64,000 bases of DNA. It comes from UBA10649 sp964597445 (GTDB lineage: Bacteria; Actinomycetota; Actinomycetes; S36-B12). Positions 36,144-44,429 of the stretch are shown one piece after another (the stretch's first letter is position 1; every line of letters begins with the position of its first letter). The stretch lies in assembly GCA_964597445.1 (NCBI GenBank), contig CAZQXO010000007.1, positions 1-64,000 of the forward strand. Reading direction: 5' to 3'. Made by a program: the position numbers and the translations under genes. A model generated the notes under the pieces. The model made no database searches. It saw nothing but the letters and a program-made list of their open reading frames with translations, and was not told the origin of the DNA.

Positions 36144-38060
36144 GTGCCGTCCCTGCCGACCGCCCCGGCCCAGCGCCGCATCGGACTGATCGTCGCGGCG
36201 GTCATCGGCGCCCTCCTCGTCATCTACGTCATCGCGGCGCTGTCATCCGGAAGCTCGGCTCGCGGCGCGGTCACGGTCGGGGGCGTCGACATCAGCGGCC
36301 TGTCGCAGGAGGAGGCTGTCGCAGCCGTCGAGGAGGCGACGTCGGAGCGGGTGAGCCGGCCGGTGCGGATCCGCGCGGACGGCGTCAGCTTCCGCGTCAC
36401 CCCCGCGGATGCCGGCCTCTCGCTCGATGCGGAGGCCTCGGTGGCTCCGGCGTTCGGGCGGACGTGGAACCCGATCACCCTGCTGCTGTCGCCCTTCACG
36501 GCGCAGGATCTCCCGCTGGTGCCCGTGGTCGACGATGAGGCACTGCGAGATTCGGTCACCCAGTTGGCCGATGCCGTAGCACGGGCTCCGGAGGAGCCCC
36601 GCATCATCATGCGCAACGGCTCAGCTCGCGCGAAGTCCGGTGAGCCCGGGCAGGAGCTCGACGTCGACGCGACGATGGCGGCGGTCAGCGAGGCGTTCCT
36701 CCTGCCGCGCTCCCCGGTGACCGCGGCGATCGTCGAGGTTCCGCCATCGATCGCGCCCGAGGAGACGGAGCAGGCACTCGCCCTCGCTCGCGCGGCGACC
36801 TCAGCACCGGTCACGGTCCAGGCGGGGACCGTCCAGACCCAGATCAGTGGCGAGGACATCGGCAGCGCGCTGACGTTCGTGGCGGAGGATGGCCAGCTCG
36901 TGCCCCGACTCAACGGCGCCAGGCTCCATCGGGCGATCGCCTCAGAGCTTGCCGGCGTCGAGACCCCCGGACGCGATGCGACCTTCCGGATCCGCAAGGG
37001 CATCCCCCAGGTCGTCAGTTCGAAGGTCGGCCGCGGGGTCGAGGACGACGAGCTGGCGGCTGCTGTGGCGGGAGTGATCGCCAACCCACCGGGCGATCGT
37101 GCGGTCACGGTCTCGGTGGGTGTGCGTGAGCCCGCACTCACCACGGCGGAGGCCTCGCAGCTCGGCATCCGCGAGCGCATCTCCAGCTTCACGCAGAAGT
37201 ACCCGTACGCGGCCTACCGATCGCAGAACATCGGCCAGGCTGCCGAGCGGATCAACGGCACGCTGCTGATGCCGGGTGAGACCTTCTCCCTGAACGACAC
37301 GATCCTCGAACGCACCGTCGAGAACGGCTACACGACGGGGTACGTGGTGGGCGAGGGCGGCGTCTTCCGCGAGGACCTCGGCGGCGGGGTGTCGGCATCG
37401 GCGACGACCACGTGGACCGCGGCCTTCTTCGCTGGCATGGAGCGTGTCCAGAACATCGCGCACTCGATCTGGATCTCCCGGTACCAGCCGGGTCTCGAGG
37501 CGACTGTCGCGTGGGGGATCTTCGACCTCAAGTTCCGCAACGACAGTCCCAATGCGGTGTTCATCACCGCCAGCACGACGCCCACGTCGATGACGGTCAG
37601 CTTCTGGGGCACACCCCAGTACGAGCGGATCGAGGCCGAGTTCGGGCCCCGTACCGGCATCGTCCCGTTCTCCAAGATCTTCAACGAGGATCCCGAATGC
37701 AAGCCGCAGAGTGGGATCGACGGGTTCACCATCACGGTCGATCGGGTGTTCTACCAGGATGGCGCTGAGGTGCGCCGCGAGCCGATCACGACCCGCTACA
37801 AGCCCGCCCCTCAGGTGGTGTGCGGCGAGAAGCCGAAGAAGAAGAAGGGCCAGAACCGACCGGGCCAGCAGTCCGATGAGTTCACGGGTGAGGATGCCGC
37901 GCCAGGATCCGATCCGTCGGCGTCCGCCTCCCCGGAGGCCGGCGGCTCCTCTCCCGAGGCCAGCGCGAGGCCGGACCGCAAGCCGACCGAGAAGCCGGAT
38001 CGCACGCCCTCGCGGAGGCCAGACCGTCAGCCGAGCGAGCCGGGCGTCTTCTCGAACTGA
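36144..38060 (+). CDS. VanW family protein with putative peptidoglycan-binding domains
   Basis: A 638-residue cell-envelope protein. A single N-terminal membrane anchor (IGLIVAAVIGALLVIYVIAA) precedes two putative peptidoglycan-binding_4-like domains (about residues 40-320, starting AVTVGGVDISGLSQEEAVAA). The VanW domain follows (about 350-490, with RSQNIGQAAERINGTLLMPG, ETFSLNDTILERTVENGY and NIAHSIWISRYQPGLEATVA). A C-terminal tail is basic, then Pro/Ser/Glu-rich and probably disordered. VanW proteins are linked to glycopeptide response and wall remodelling; the mechanism is not established. GTG start with GGGGAG about 7 bases upstream; a TAGCAT box is at 36086-36091. Confidence 0.9.
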   Translation: MPSLPTAPAQRRIGLIVAAVIGALLVIYVIAALSSGSSARGAVTVGGVDISGLSQEEAVAAVEEATSERVSRPVRIRADGVSFRVTPADAGLSLDAEASVAPAFGRTWNPITLLLSPFTAQDLPLVPVVDDEALRDSVTQLADAVARAPEEPRIIMRNGSARAKSGEPGQELDVDATMAAVSEAFLLPRSPVTAAIVEVPPSIAPEETEQALALARAATSAPVTVQAGTVQTQISGEDIGSALTFVAEDGQLVPRLNGARLHRAIASELAGVETPGRDATFRIRKGIPQVVSSKVGRGVEDDELAAAVAGVIANPPGDRAVTVSVGVREPALTTAEASQLGIRERISSFTQKYPYAAYRSQNIGQAAERINGTLLMPGETFSLNDTILERTVENGYTTGYVVGEGGVFREDLGGGVSASATTTWTAAFFAGMERVQNIAHSIWISRYQPGLEATVAWGIFDLKFRNDSPNAVFITASTTPTSMTVSFWGTPQYERIEAEFGPRTGIVPFSKIFNEDPECKPQSGIDGFTITVDRVFYQDGAEVRREPITTRYKPAPQVVCGEKPKKKKGQNRPGQQSDEFTGEDAAPGSDPSASASPEAGGSSPEASARPDRKPTEKPDRTPSRRPDRQPSEPGVFSN

Positions 38061-38195
38061 GCCCGCCGCAGGGTCGAGCGCCACGCGGGGCAGGCTCCGA
38101 TCGCGTCAGGCGGCCCCGTGCCCCGGTGTTGTGTAGGTTGTGGCTGTCGTTGCATCCCGCGCCCTCGGCTGAGGGCGGACCAACCGGAGGCTCAG

Positions 38196-38522
38196 GTGAC
38201 CTACGTCATCACCTTTCCCTGTGTGGACCTGAAGGACAAGGCCTGCATTGAGGAGTGTCCTGTCGACTGCATCTACGAGGGTGACCGGATGCTGTACATC
38301 CAGCCCGACGAGTGCGTGGACTGCGGCGCCTGCGAGCCGGTGTGCCCGGTGGAGGCCATCTACTACGAGGACGACGTTCCCGAGGACTGGAAGGACTACA
38401 CGGCCGCCAACGCCGAGTTCTTCGCTGAGCTGGGCTCGCCCGGCGGCGCGGCCAAGCTGGGTGCCCAGGCCTTCGACGCCCCGCTGCTGGCCTCGGTGCC
38501 CCCGCAGCAGCACGACCACTGA
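38196..38522 (+). CDS. fdxA: Seven-iron ferredoxin
   Basis: A 108-residue ferredoxin carrying one [3Fe-4S] and one [4Fe-4S] cluster. Cysteines 9, 17, 21, 25 and 40, 43, 46, 50 fit the FdxA pattern (ACIEECPVDC and CVDCGACEPVCP). It begins TYVITFPCVDLKDKAC as in other actinobacterial FdxA proteins, and the C-terminal 50 residues form the usual helical tail. It donates low-potential electrons; the partner is unknown. GTG start with GGAGG 5 bases upstream; a TAGGTT box at 38134-38139. It is followed 14 bases later by dapC, a common actinobacterial pairing. Confidence 0.96.
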   Translation: MTYVITFPCVDLKDKACIEECPVDCIYEGDRMLYIQPDECVDCGACEPVCPVEAIYYEDDVPEDWKDYTAANAEFFAELGSPGGAAKLGAQAFDAPLLASVPPQQHDH

Positions 38523-38536
38523 GCGCTCCGTCGGGG

Positions 38537-39625
38537 ATGACGTCTTCGTCGGCGCCGTCCCTGCCGGACTTCCCCTGGGATCGGCTCGCACCTCTGGGTG
38601 ACGTGGCCCGGCAGCACCCCGGCGGCATCATCGACCTCTCGGTCGGCACTCCGGTCGATCCGACGCCCGCGATCGTCCAGGGCGCCCTCCGCTCTGCCGC
38701 CGACGCCCCGGGCTATCCCACAGCGGCGGGTCGCGAGGAGACGCGCGCGGCCTGCTCCCGTTGGCTCGAGCGCGTCACAGGAGCCCGCGTCCCCACCACG
38801 GCGATCGTGCCGGCACTCGGGTCGAAGGAGATGGTCGCGGGCCTGCCCCGGCTCCTGGGGCTCGGCTCCGGCTCCCGCGTGGTGATCCCGCGCATCGCGT
38901 ATCCGACCTACGCCGTGGGTGCCGTGCTCGCGGGTGCCGAGTTCGTGGCCTCGGACGAGCCCGAGTCGGTGCCGCGCGCCGATCTCGTCTGGCTGAACTC
39001 GCCGGGCAATCCGACCGGCCGGGTGACCTCGCCGGCCAGGCTCGCGGAGATCGTGGCGTGGGCCCGGGAGACGGGGACGCTGGTCGTCAGCGACGAGTGC
39101 TACCTCGAGCTCGGCTGGGATGCCGAGCCGGTCTCCCTGCTCCACCCCGACGTGAGCGGCGGGTCGAACGACGGACTGCTGGTGCTCCACTCCCTGTCCA
39201 AGCGCTCCAATCTGGCCGGCTACCGGTTCGGGTTCCTGGCGGGAGATCCGACCGTCGTGGCCCGCATCCTGCACATCCGCAAGCACGCGGGCATGCTCGT
39301 CCCGACGCCGATCCAGGCGGCCGCCGTCGCTGCGCTCGACGATGACGGGCACGTCCGCGAGCAGCGGGAGCGCTACCGCGCGCGTCGTGAGGTGCTGAGG
39401 TCGGCAGTCGAGGCGGCGGGCTTCCGCATCGATGACAGCGAGGCAGGGCTGTACCTGTGGGCCTCCCGTGGTGAGCCCTGCTGGGACACCGTGGCGTGGT
39501 TCGCCGAGCGCGGCGTGCTCGCGACCCCGGGCGACTTCTACGGGCCGGACGGTGCCCGGCACATCCGGCTCGCCCTGACCGCCACGGATGGTGCGATCGG
39601 CGAGGTGGCCGACCGGCTGTCGTGA
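38537..39625 (+). CDS. dapC: Succinyldiaminopimelate transaminase
   Basis: A 362-residue fold-type I PLP aminotransferase of the DapC type, making N-succinyl-LL-diaminopimelate from N-succinyl-2-amino-6-oxopimelate. Class I blocks are DLSVGTPVDPTP, GYPTAAGREETRAA, VPALGSKEMVAGLPRLLGLG, LNSPGNPTGR, VSDECYLELGW and SLSKRSNLAGYRFGF with the PLP lysine. The fdxA neighbour and the nearby dapD and dapE support lysine/peptidoglycan precursor synthesis. Start ATG at 38537; no strong ribosome-binding site is apparent in the 14-base gap, so it may depend on fdxA translation. Confidence 0.94.
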   Translation: MTSSSAPSLPDFPWDRLAPLGDVARQHPGGIIDLSVGTPVDPTPAIVQGALRSAADAPGYPTAAGREETRAACSRWLERVTGARVPTTAIVPALGSKEMVAGLPRLLGLGSGSRVVIPRIAYPTYAVGAVLAGAEFVASDEPESVPRADLVWLNSPGNPTGRVTSPARLAEIVAWARETGTLVVSDECYLELGWDAEPVSLLHPDVSGGSNDGLLVLHSLSKRSNLAGYRFGFLAGDPTVVARILHIRKHAGMLVPTPIQAAAVAALDDDGHVREQRERYRARREVLRSAVEAAGFRIDDSEAGLYLWASRGEPCWDTVAWFAERGVLATPGDFYGPDGARHIRLALTATDGAIGEVADRLS

Positions 39626-39705
39626 GCCGGGTCACCTGGTCGGCGTCCTGACCCGGGAGAGCCGCCACGTGCGGCCTCGGTAGGCTCCCCGGCAGGAGGT
39701 TTCTT

Positions 39706-40989
39706 GTGTCTGACTACAGTCTCGCGTACCCCGGCGGCACCCTGCCCCTTCCCGAGGTTCCCTCGACGGTGGGCGACGCGGGCATCAACATCGCCCCGCT
39801 GCTGAAGACCACGGGTCACGTCACCCTCGATCACGGCTTCATGAACACGGCGGCATGCTCATCGGCCATCACCTTCATCGACGGAGACCAGGGCATCCTT
39901 CGGTACCGCGGCTACCCGATCGAGCAGCTGGCTCAGCAGTCGACCTTCCTGGAGACCTCCTACCTGCTCATCTACGGCGTGCTGCCGACGGCAGAGCAGC
40001 TCGACGCCTTCAAGCGCGATATCCGCATGCACACGATGCTCCACGAGGATCTCCGCCGGTTCTTCGACGGCTTCCCGCGCGATGCGCACCCGATGGCGGT
40101 GCTCTCCTCGGCTGTCTCGGCGCTCTCGACCTTCTACCAGGACTCACTGGACCCGTTCGACCAGCGTCAGGTCCAGATCTCGACCATCCGGCTCATGGCG
40201 AAGGTGCCGACGATCGCTGCCTACGCCCACAAGAAGGCCGTGGGTCAGCCCTTCATGTACCCGGACAACTCGCTCGGGTTCATCGACAACTTCCTGCGCA
40301 TGACCTTCGGCGTGCCGGCTGAGCCCTACGAGGTCAACCCGGTCCTGTCCAAGGCGCTCAACCAGCTGCTCCTGCTGCATGCCGACCACGAGCAGAACTG
40401 CTCCACGTCGACCGTGCGCCTCGTGGGCTCCTCGCACGCGAACATGTTCGCGTCCGTCTCGGCGGGCATCAACGCCCTGTTCGGTCCGCTGCATGGCGGT
40501 GCGAACCAGGCTGTGATGGAGATGCTGCAGAACATCCATGCGCAGGGCGGGGGCGTCAACACCTTCATTCGCCAGGTGAAGGATCGCCAGGACGGTGTCA
40601 AGCTCATGGGCTTCGGGCATCGCGTGTACAAGAACTACGACCCGCGTGCGGCCATCGTCAAGAAGACCGCGCACGACGTCTTCGGTCAGCTGAACGTCAG
40701 CGACCCGCTGCTCGACATCGCGCTGCGACTCGAGGAGGTGGCTCTCGCCGATGACTTCTTCGTCGAGCGCAAGCTTTACCCGAATGTGGACTTCTACACG
40801 GGCCTGATCTACAAGGCGATGGGCTTCCCGACCGAGATGTTCACGGTCCTGTTCGCCCTCGGTCGCCTCCCGGGCTGGATCGCCCAGTGGACCGAGATGA
40901 TCAACGATCCGGACACGAAGATCGGCCGGCCGCGTCAGGTCTACATCGGCGAGCCGCTGCGCGACTACGTGCCGATGGCTGACCGCTGA
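39706..40989 (+). CDS. gltA: Citrate synthase
   Basis: A 427-residue type II (hexameric-type) citrate synthase joining acetyl-CoA and oxaloacetate. Catalytic residues lie in LHADHEQNCSTSTVRLVGSS, PLHGGANQAVMEML and MGFGHRVYKNYDPRA. The N-terminal domain (SYSLAYPGGTLPLPEV-like start, GFMNTAACSSAITFIDGDQG) is typical of the long bacterial form. GTG start with AGGAGG about 6 bases upstream; TAGGCT box at 39681-39686. It lies between dapC and dapD and shares the TCA cycle with the fumarase at 18050. Confidence 0.96.
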   Translation: MSDYSLAYPGGTLPLPEVPSTVGDAGINIAPLLKTTGHVTLDHGFMNTAACSSAITFIDGDQGILRYRGYPIEQLAQQSTFLETSYLLIYGVLPTAEQLDAFKRDIRMHTMLHEDLRRFFDGFPRDAHPMAVLSSAVSALSTFYQDSLDPFDQRQVQISTIRLMAKVPTIAAYAHKKAVGQPFMYPDNSLGFIDNFLRMTFGVPAEPYEVNPVLSKALNQLLLLHADHEQNCSTSTVRLVGSSHANMFASVSAGINALFGPLHGGANQAVMEMLQNIHAQGGGVNTFIRQVKDRQDGVKLMGFGHRVYKNYDPRAAIVKKTAHDVFGQLNVSDPLLDIALRLEEVALADDFFVERKLYPNVDFYTGLIYKAMGFPTEMFTVLFALGRLPGWIAQWTEMINDPDTKIGRPRQVYIGEPLRDYVPMADR

Positions 40990-41042
40990 CCTCGGACGAG
41001 AGCGTGCCCCGCGGCCCAGCGCCGTGAGACCTGAGCCTCGGC

Positions 41043-41993
41043 TCAGTGCGTGGTGTGCAGCGCCGCGTTGAGCCCGCCCCACGTTCCGGTGCGAGGCACC
41101 ACCTCGATGGCTCCTGTCTGCGAGTTGCGGCGGTACAGCAGGTCGGGTGCCCCGGAGAGCTCGCGAGCCTTGGCCGTGCCGCCATCCGGCAGCCGCACCT
41201 TCGATCCGCCGGTGACGTACAGGCCGGCCTCGACCACGCAGCCGTCACCGAGGGAGATCCCCACGCCGGCGTTGGCCCCGATCAGGCAGCCCTTGCCGAT
41301 GCTGATGACCTCCGTGCCGCCACCGGACAGGGTGCCCATGATCGATGCCCCACCGCCGATGTCGGAACCGTCGCCGACGACCACTCCGGCGGAAATGCGT
41401 CCCTCCACCATCGAGGTCCCCAGCGTGCCGGCGTTGAAGTTCACGAAGCCCTCGTGCATGACGACCGTGCCCGGGGCCAGGTGTGCACCGAGGCGGACCC
41501 GGTCGGCATCGGCGATGCGGACCCCGCTCGGGATCACGTAGTCGACCATGCGCGGGAATCGATCCACCCCGTGCACCGTCAGGTGGTGGCCCTTGCGGCG
41601 CATGTGCAGCCGCGCGTCGGCCACGCGGTCGAGGGGGATCGGGCCGGCGCTGGTCCAGGCGACCAGGGGCAGGATGCCGAAGATGCCCTCGAGATTGATG
41701 CTGTGCGGCCGCACCAGGCGATGCGAGAGCAGGTGCAGGCGGAGGTACGCGTCGGCTGCATCGGCGGGCGGCGACTGCAGGTCCTCGATCACGGTGGAGA
41801 TGGATCGCACGCTCGTGCCGCGAACCGGATCGGAGTCGATGCCTGCCTCGAGGTGGGGCACATCGACGGGACTCGCGCCGAGGACGGGCTCGGGATACCA
41901 GACCTCCATGACGGAGTCGCCGTCGAAGGTGGCGAGCCCCAGAGCGGCGGCTGGGCCGCGCACGGTCGTTGCGGACGAGGCATCAGACGTCAT
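41043..41993 (-). CDS. dapD: Tetrahydrodipicolinate N-succinyltransferase
   Basis: A 316-residue acyltransferase transferring succinyl from succinyl-CoA to tetrahydrodipicolinate, first step of the succinylase branch of DAP/lysine synthesis. The long actinobacterial DapD layout is visible: N-terminal GLATFDGDSVMEVWYPEP, then the left-handed beta-helix hexapeptide region (VVMHEGFVNFNAGTLGTSMV, EGRISAGVVVGDGSDIGGGA, GCLIGANAGVGISLGDGCVV). It ends SGAPDLLYRRNSQTGAIEV. ATG at 41993 is leaderless, with TACGGT (complement of 42000-42005) 6 bases upstream and no ribosome-binding site. It is divergent from dapE over 17 bases. Confidence 0.96.
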   Translation of the reverse strand: MTSDASSATTVRGPAAALGLATFDGDSVMEVWYPEPVLGASPVDVPHLEAGIDSDPVRGTSVRSISTVIEDLQSPPADAADAYLRLHLLSHRLVRPHSINLEGIFGILPLVAWTSAGPIPLDRVADARLHMRRKGHHLTVHGVDRFPRMVDYVIPSGVRIADADRVRLGAHLAPGTVVMHEGFVNFNAGTLGTSMVEGRISAGVVVGDGSDIGGGASIMGTLSGGGTEVISIGKGCLIGANAGVGISLGDGCVVEAGLYVTGGSKVRLPDGGTAKARELSGAPDLLYRRNSQTGAIEVVPRTGTWGGLNAALHTTH

Positions 41994-42010
41994 GCGGCTA
42001 CCGTATCGAC
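41994..42010. promoter_or_regulatory. Bidirectional leaderless dapD/dapE promoter with a shared -10 box
   Basis: The whole gap is 17 bases. Its centre TACCGTA (41999-42005) gives TACCGT on the plus strand, 6 bases before the dapE GTG. On the minus strand it gives TACGGT, 6 bases before the dapD ATG. Both genes lack a ribosome-binding site, so both transcripts would start at the start codon from one physical -10 element, and each promoter's -35 region would lie inside the other gene. Confidence 0.7.
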
Positions 42011-43081
42011 GTGACCCCTGCAGCTGAGCTGGACCTCTCGGTCGGATCGGTGCCCCTGACGATGCGCCTGATCGACGTCCCGAGCGAGTCTCGTCAGGAG
42101 GAGCACCTCGCGAACCTCGTGGAGTCGGCACTCACGACCATCCCCTGGCTCACGGTCCTGCGAATCGGCAACACCCTCGTGGCACGCACCGAACTCGGCC
42201 GTCCGGAGCGGGTGCTGATCGGCGGCCATCTCGACACGGTCCCCGCGCACGGCAATGTGCCGCATCGTCGTGAGGGCGACCTGATCTTCGGCCTCGGCGC
42301 CTGCGACATGAAGGGCGGTGTCGCCGTCGCCCTCACGCTGGCGGCCTCCGTGGCGGAGCCGACCCGTGACGTCACGTACGTCCTCTACGAGTGCGAGGAG
42401 GTCGACGCCGAACTCAACGGACTGAGCATGCTCGCCACGCATCACCCTGCGATGCTCCAGGCGGATCTGGCGATCCTCATGGAGCCGTCCAATGCCGGCA
42501 TCGAGGCCGGCTGCCAGGGGACGATCCGCGCGGAGGTGCGAGTCGAGGGCGTTCGGGCGCACAGCGCTCGCTCCTGGCGTGGTGTGAACGCCATCCATGG
42601 AGCCGGCGAGATCCTCGACCGGCTCCGGGAGTATGCGCCCCGCCAGCCTGTGATCGACGGCCTCATGTATCGCGAGGGCCTCAATGCGGTGCGCATCGAG
42701 GGTGGCGTGGCAGGCAACGTGATCCCGGACGCCTGCACCGTGACCGTCAACTTCCGGTTCGCGCCGGATCGCTCCCTCGAGGAGGCGGAGGCGCACCTGC
42801 GCGACGTCTTCTCCGGGTTCGACGTGACCGTGGTGGATGCTGCCCCCGGCGCCCTTCCGGGGCTGGATCGCCCAGCGGCCGCGGACTTCGTCGCGGCCGT
42901 GGGATCGGCGCCGCAGCCGAAGTTCGGCTGGACCGACGTCGCGCGCTTCTCGTCGCTGGGTGTTCCGGCACTCAACTACGGCCCGGGGGATCCGTCGGTG
43001 GCGCACATGCAGGACGAGCATGTCGCGGTGGGGCAGATCCGCAGCTGCGAGGAGCGGCTCCGGGCATGGCTGCTCACGTGA
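42011..43081 (+). CDS. dapE: Succinyl-diaminopimelate desuccinylase
   Basis: A 356-residue M20-family zinc peptidase releasing succinate from N-succinyl-LL-DAP, the step after DapC. Metal and catalytic residues lie in VLIGGHLDTVPAHGN, FGLGACDMKGGVAVAL and YECEEVDAELNGL (Glu-Glu). The dimerization domain spans about 170-280 (GCQGTIRAEVRVEGVRAHSA), and the C-terminal YGPGDPSVAHMQDEHV carries the last ligand. The GTG is leaderless as described for the shared promoter. An in-frame start at 41969 lies inside dapD and is rejected. A strong hairpin follows. Confidence 0.95.
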   Translation: MTPAAELDLSVGSVPLTMRLIDVPSESRQEEHLANLVESALTTIPWLTVLRIGNTLVARTELGRPERVLIGGHLDTVPAHGNVPHRREGDLIFGLGACDMKGGVAVALTLAASVAEPTRDVTYVLYECEEVDAELNGLSMLATHHPAMLQADLAILMEPSNAGIEAGCQGTIRAEVRVEGVRAHSARSWRGVNAIHGAGEILDRLREYAPRQPVIDGLMYREGLNAVRIEGGVAGNVIPDACTVTVNFRFAPDRSLEEAEAHLRDVFSGFDVTVVDAAPGALPGLDRPAAADFVAAVGSAPQPKFGWTDVARFSSLGVPALNYGPGDPSVAHMQDEHVAVGQIRSCEERLRAWLLT

Positions 43082-43087
43082 CCGGAC

Positions 43088-43118
43088 GCACCCCCGACAT
43101 GAGGCACCCCCGACATGA
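43088..43118. repeat. Two tandem 15-base repeats after dapE
   Basis: GCACCCCCGACATGA occurs at 43088-43102 and 43104-43118, one base apart, between the dapE stop and the terminator hairpin. No function is suggested; it looks like a local duplication. Confidence 0.6.
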
Positions 43119-43152
43119 TGAGGGGTCCCCGGCCAAGGCCGGGGACCCCTCA
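43119..43152. terminator. Bidirectional terminator between dapE and the yceI-like gene
   Basis: TGAGGGGTCCCCGGCC (43119-43134), AA, and GGCCGGGGACCCCTCA (43137-43152) form a perfect 16-bp GC-rich inverted repeat. It lies 37 bases after dapE and 20 bases beyond the stop of the convergent yceI-like gene, the position expected for a terminator serving both. Confidence 0.85.
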
Positions 43153-43172
43153 AGGGGAAGTACGGGGTGACG

Positions 43173-43736
43173 TCAGGCCTGCTTGACGGCCTCGACGTCG
43201 AGCAGCAGCGTGATCTCGTCACCAACGAGAACGCCGCCGGTCTCGAGGGCCGCGTTCCACGTCAGGTCGAAGTCCTTGCGGCTGATCTTGGCCGTGCCCT
43301 CGAAGCCGATGCGCTGGTTGCCCCACGGATCCTGGCTGAGCCCGATGAACTCGTAGGCGACCGGAACGCTACGCGTGACACCGTGGATGGTGAGGTCACC
43401 CGACAGGGTGACGTCGTTGCCGCTCGCCTGCACGCTCGTCGAGGTGAAGGTGAGGGTGGGGAAGGTCGCGACGTCCAGGAAGTCGGGTGACGTCAGATGA
43501 GCATCGCGGTCGGCGTTCTTGGTGTCGATGCTGGCGGCCTGGATGGTGACCTCGGCGGAGGAGGCGGCGAGGTTCGCGCCGTCGATGGTGAACGAGCCGG
43601 AGAACTCGCCGAAGGTGCCGCGCACCTTGGCGATCATGGCGTGACGGACGCTGAAGCCGATGGTGGTGTGGCTCGGGTCGATGACCCAGGTGCCGGTCGC
43701 GCTGGCGAGGGTCGAGTTGTCGGTCGAGGTCGACAT
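43173..43736 (-). CDS. YceI family protein
   Basis: A 187-residue lipocalin-like protein. WVIDPSHTTIGFSVRHAMI is the family entry motif, followed by KVRGTFGEFSGSFTIDGANL, ASIDTKNADRDAHLTSPDFL, LTFTSTSVQASGNDVTLSGD, LTIHGVTRSVPVAYEFIGL and RIGFEGTAKISRKDFDLTWN. YceI proteins bind polyisoprenoid-like lipids and are often stress induced. No signal peptide is visible, so it is probably cytoplasmic, as in many actinobacteria. GGAAGGAA precedes the ATG. The promoter is framed by two dyad operators, suggesting MarR-type repression. Confidence 0.93.
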   Translation of the reverse strand: MSTSTDNSTLASATGTWVIDPSHTTIGFSVRHAMIAKVRGTFGEFSGSFTIDGANLAASSAEVTIQAASIDTKNADRDAHLTSPDFLDVATFPTLTFTSTSVQASGNDVTLSGDLTIHGVTRSVPVAYEFIGLSQDPWGNQRIGFEGTAKISRKDFDLTWNAALETGGVLVGDEITLLLDVEAVKQA

Positions 43737-43772
43737 GGGGTTCCTTCCGAAGGGACGGTGGCGGGGTCAAGG

Positions 43773-43790
43773 TCGTTGATGGTTCAACTA
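43773..43790. promoter_or_regulatory. Operator A of the yceI-like promoter (MarR-type dyad)
   Basis: TCGTTGATGGTTCAACTA, read on the minus strand as TAGTTGA-ACCA-TCAACGA, is an 18-bp dyad. It covers the expected transcription start of the yceI-like gene, just downstream of the -10 box TACAGT (complement of 43796-43801). Its arms match operator B. Confidence 0.65.
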
Positions 43791-43809
43791 GAAGCACTGT
43801 AGTGCCATG

Positions 43810-43827
43810 TAGTTGACGGCGCAACTA
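43810..43827. promoter_or_regulatory. Operator B of the yceI-like promoter (MarR-type dyad) over the -35 box
   Basis: TAGTTGA-CGGC-GCAACTA is an 18-bp dyad, embedded in a perfect GTAGTTG/CAACTAC inverted repeat. It overlaps the minus-strand -35 TTGCGC (complement of 43819-43824), which is 17 bases from the -10 TACAGT. Together with operator A it brackets the promoter. TAGTTGA...TCAACTA dyads are typical of MarR-family targets; the repressor gene is not in the window. Confidence 0.68.
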
Positions 43828-43856
43828 CCGATCGGACGGGCCCCTAGGGTTCTGCC

Positions 43857-44429
43857 ATGCCCGCTGTCTGCGTCTTCCTCTCCTCGAGCACAGCCATCGA
43901 CCCGCGCTACCTGGATCTGGCGGCCGAGGTCGGCGATGGCCTCGCGCGTCGGGGATGGGATGTCGTGTCCGGGGCAGGATCCATCTCGATGATGGGGGCC
44001 CTCGGCCGATCCGCGCGGGCCGCGGGTGGTCGCACGATCGGAGTCATCCCCGAGGCGCTCGTGACCCTCGAGGTCGCCGACCACGACTCGGACGAGTTCA
44101 TCGTGACGCGGGACATGCGCCAGCGCAAGGGGCTCATGGATGAGCGCGCGGACGCCTTCCTGGCGCTGCCCGGTGGGATCGGCACGCTCGAGGAGCTCAT
44201 CGAGGTGTGGACCTCTCGGAGCCTGAACATGCACCACAAGCCCGTCGTCGTCCTGGATCCCTGGGGTGACTTCACCCACCTGCATGCGCTCGTGGATCAC
44301 TGGGTCGCGCAGGGCTTCGTCCGCCCGGAGGCGCTGGGTCACGTGCAGTGGGTGACCAGTGTCGATCAGGCCCTCGACGCGATCGAATCGAGCTGGGCAG
44401 CAGCACGACGTGGTGGAATGGAGTCGTGA
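43857..44429 (+). CDS. LOG family protein (TIGR00730; cytokinin riboside 5'-monophosphate phosphoribohydrolase-like)
   Basis: A 190-residue Rossmann-fold protein. It begins VCVFLSSSTAIDPRYLDLAA, has SGAGSISMMGALGRSARAAG and the signature LPGGIGTLEELIEVWTSRSL. LOG enzymes release adenine bases from nucleoside 5'-monophosphates, including cytokinin precursors; the bacterial role is usually not known. The ATG is leaderless, with TAGGGT at 43845-43850, 6 bases upstream. It overlaps the next small gene by 4 bases, and operator B lies only 30 bases upstream, so a shared regulator could affect both directions. Confidence 0.93.
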   Translation: MPAVCVFLSSSTAIDPRYLDLAAEVGDGLARRGWDVVSGAGSISMMGALGRSARAAGGRTIGVIPEALVTLEVADHDSDEFIVTRDMRQRKGLMDERADAFLALPGGIGTLEELIEVWTSRSLNMHHKPVVVLDPWGDFTHLHALVDHWVAQGFVRPEALGHVQWVTSVDQALDAIESSWAAARRGGMES

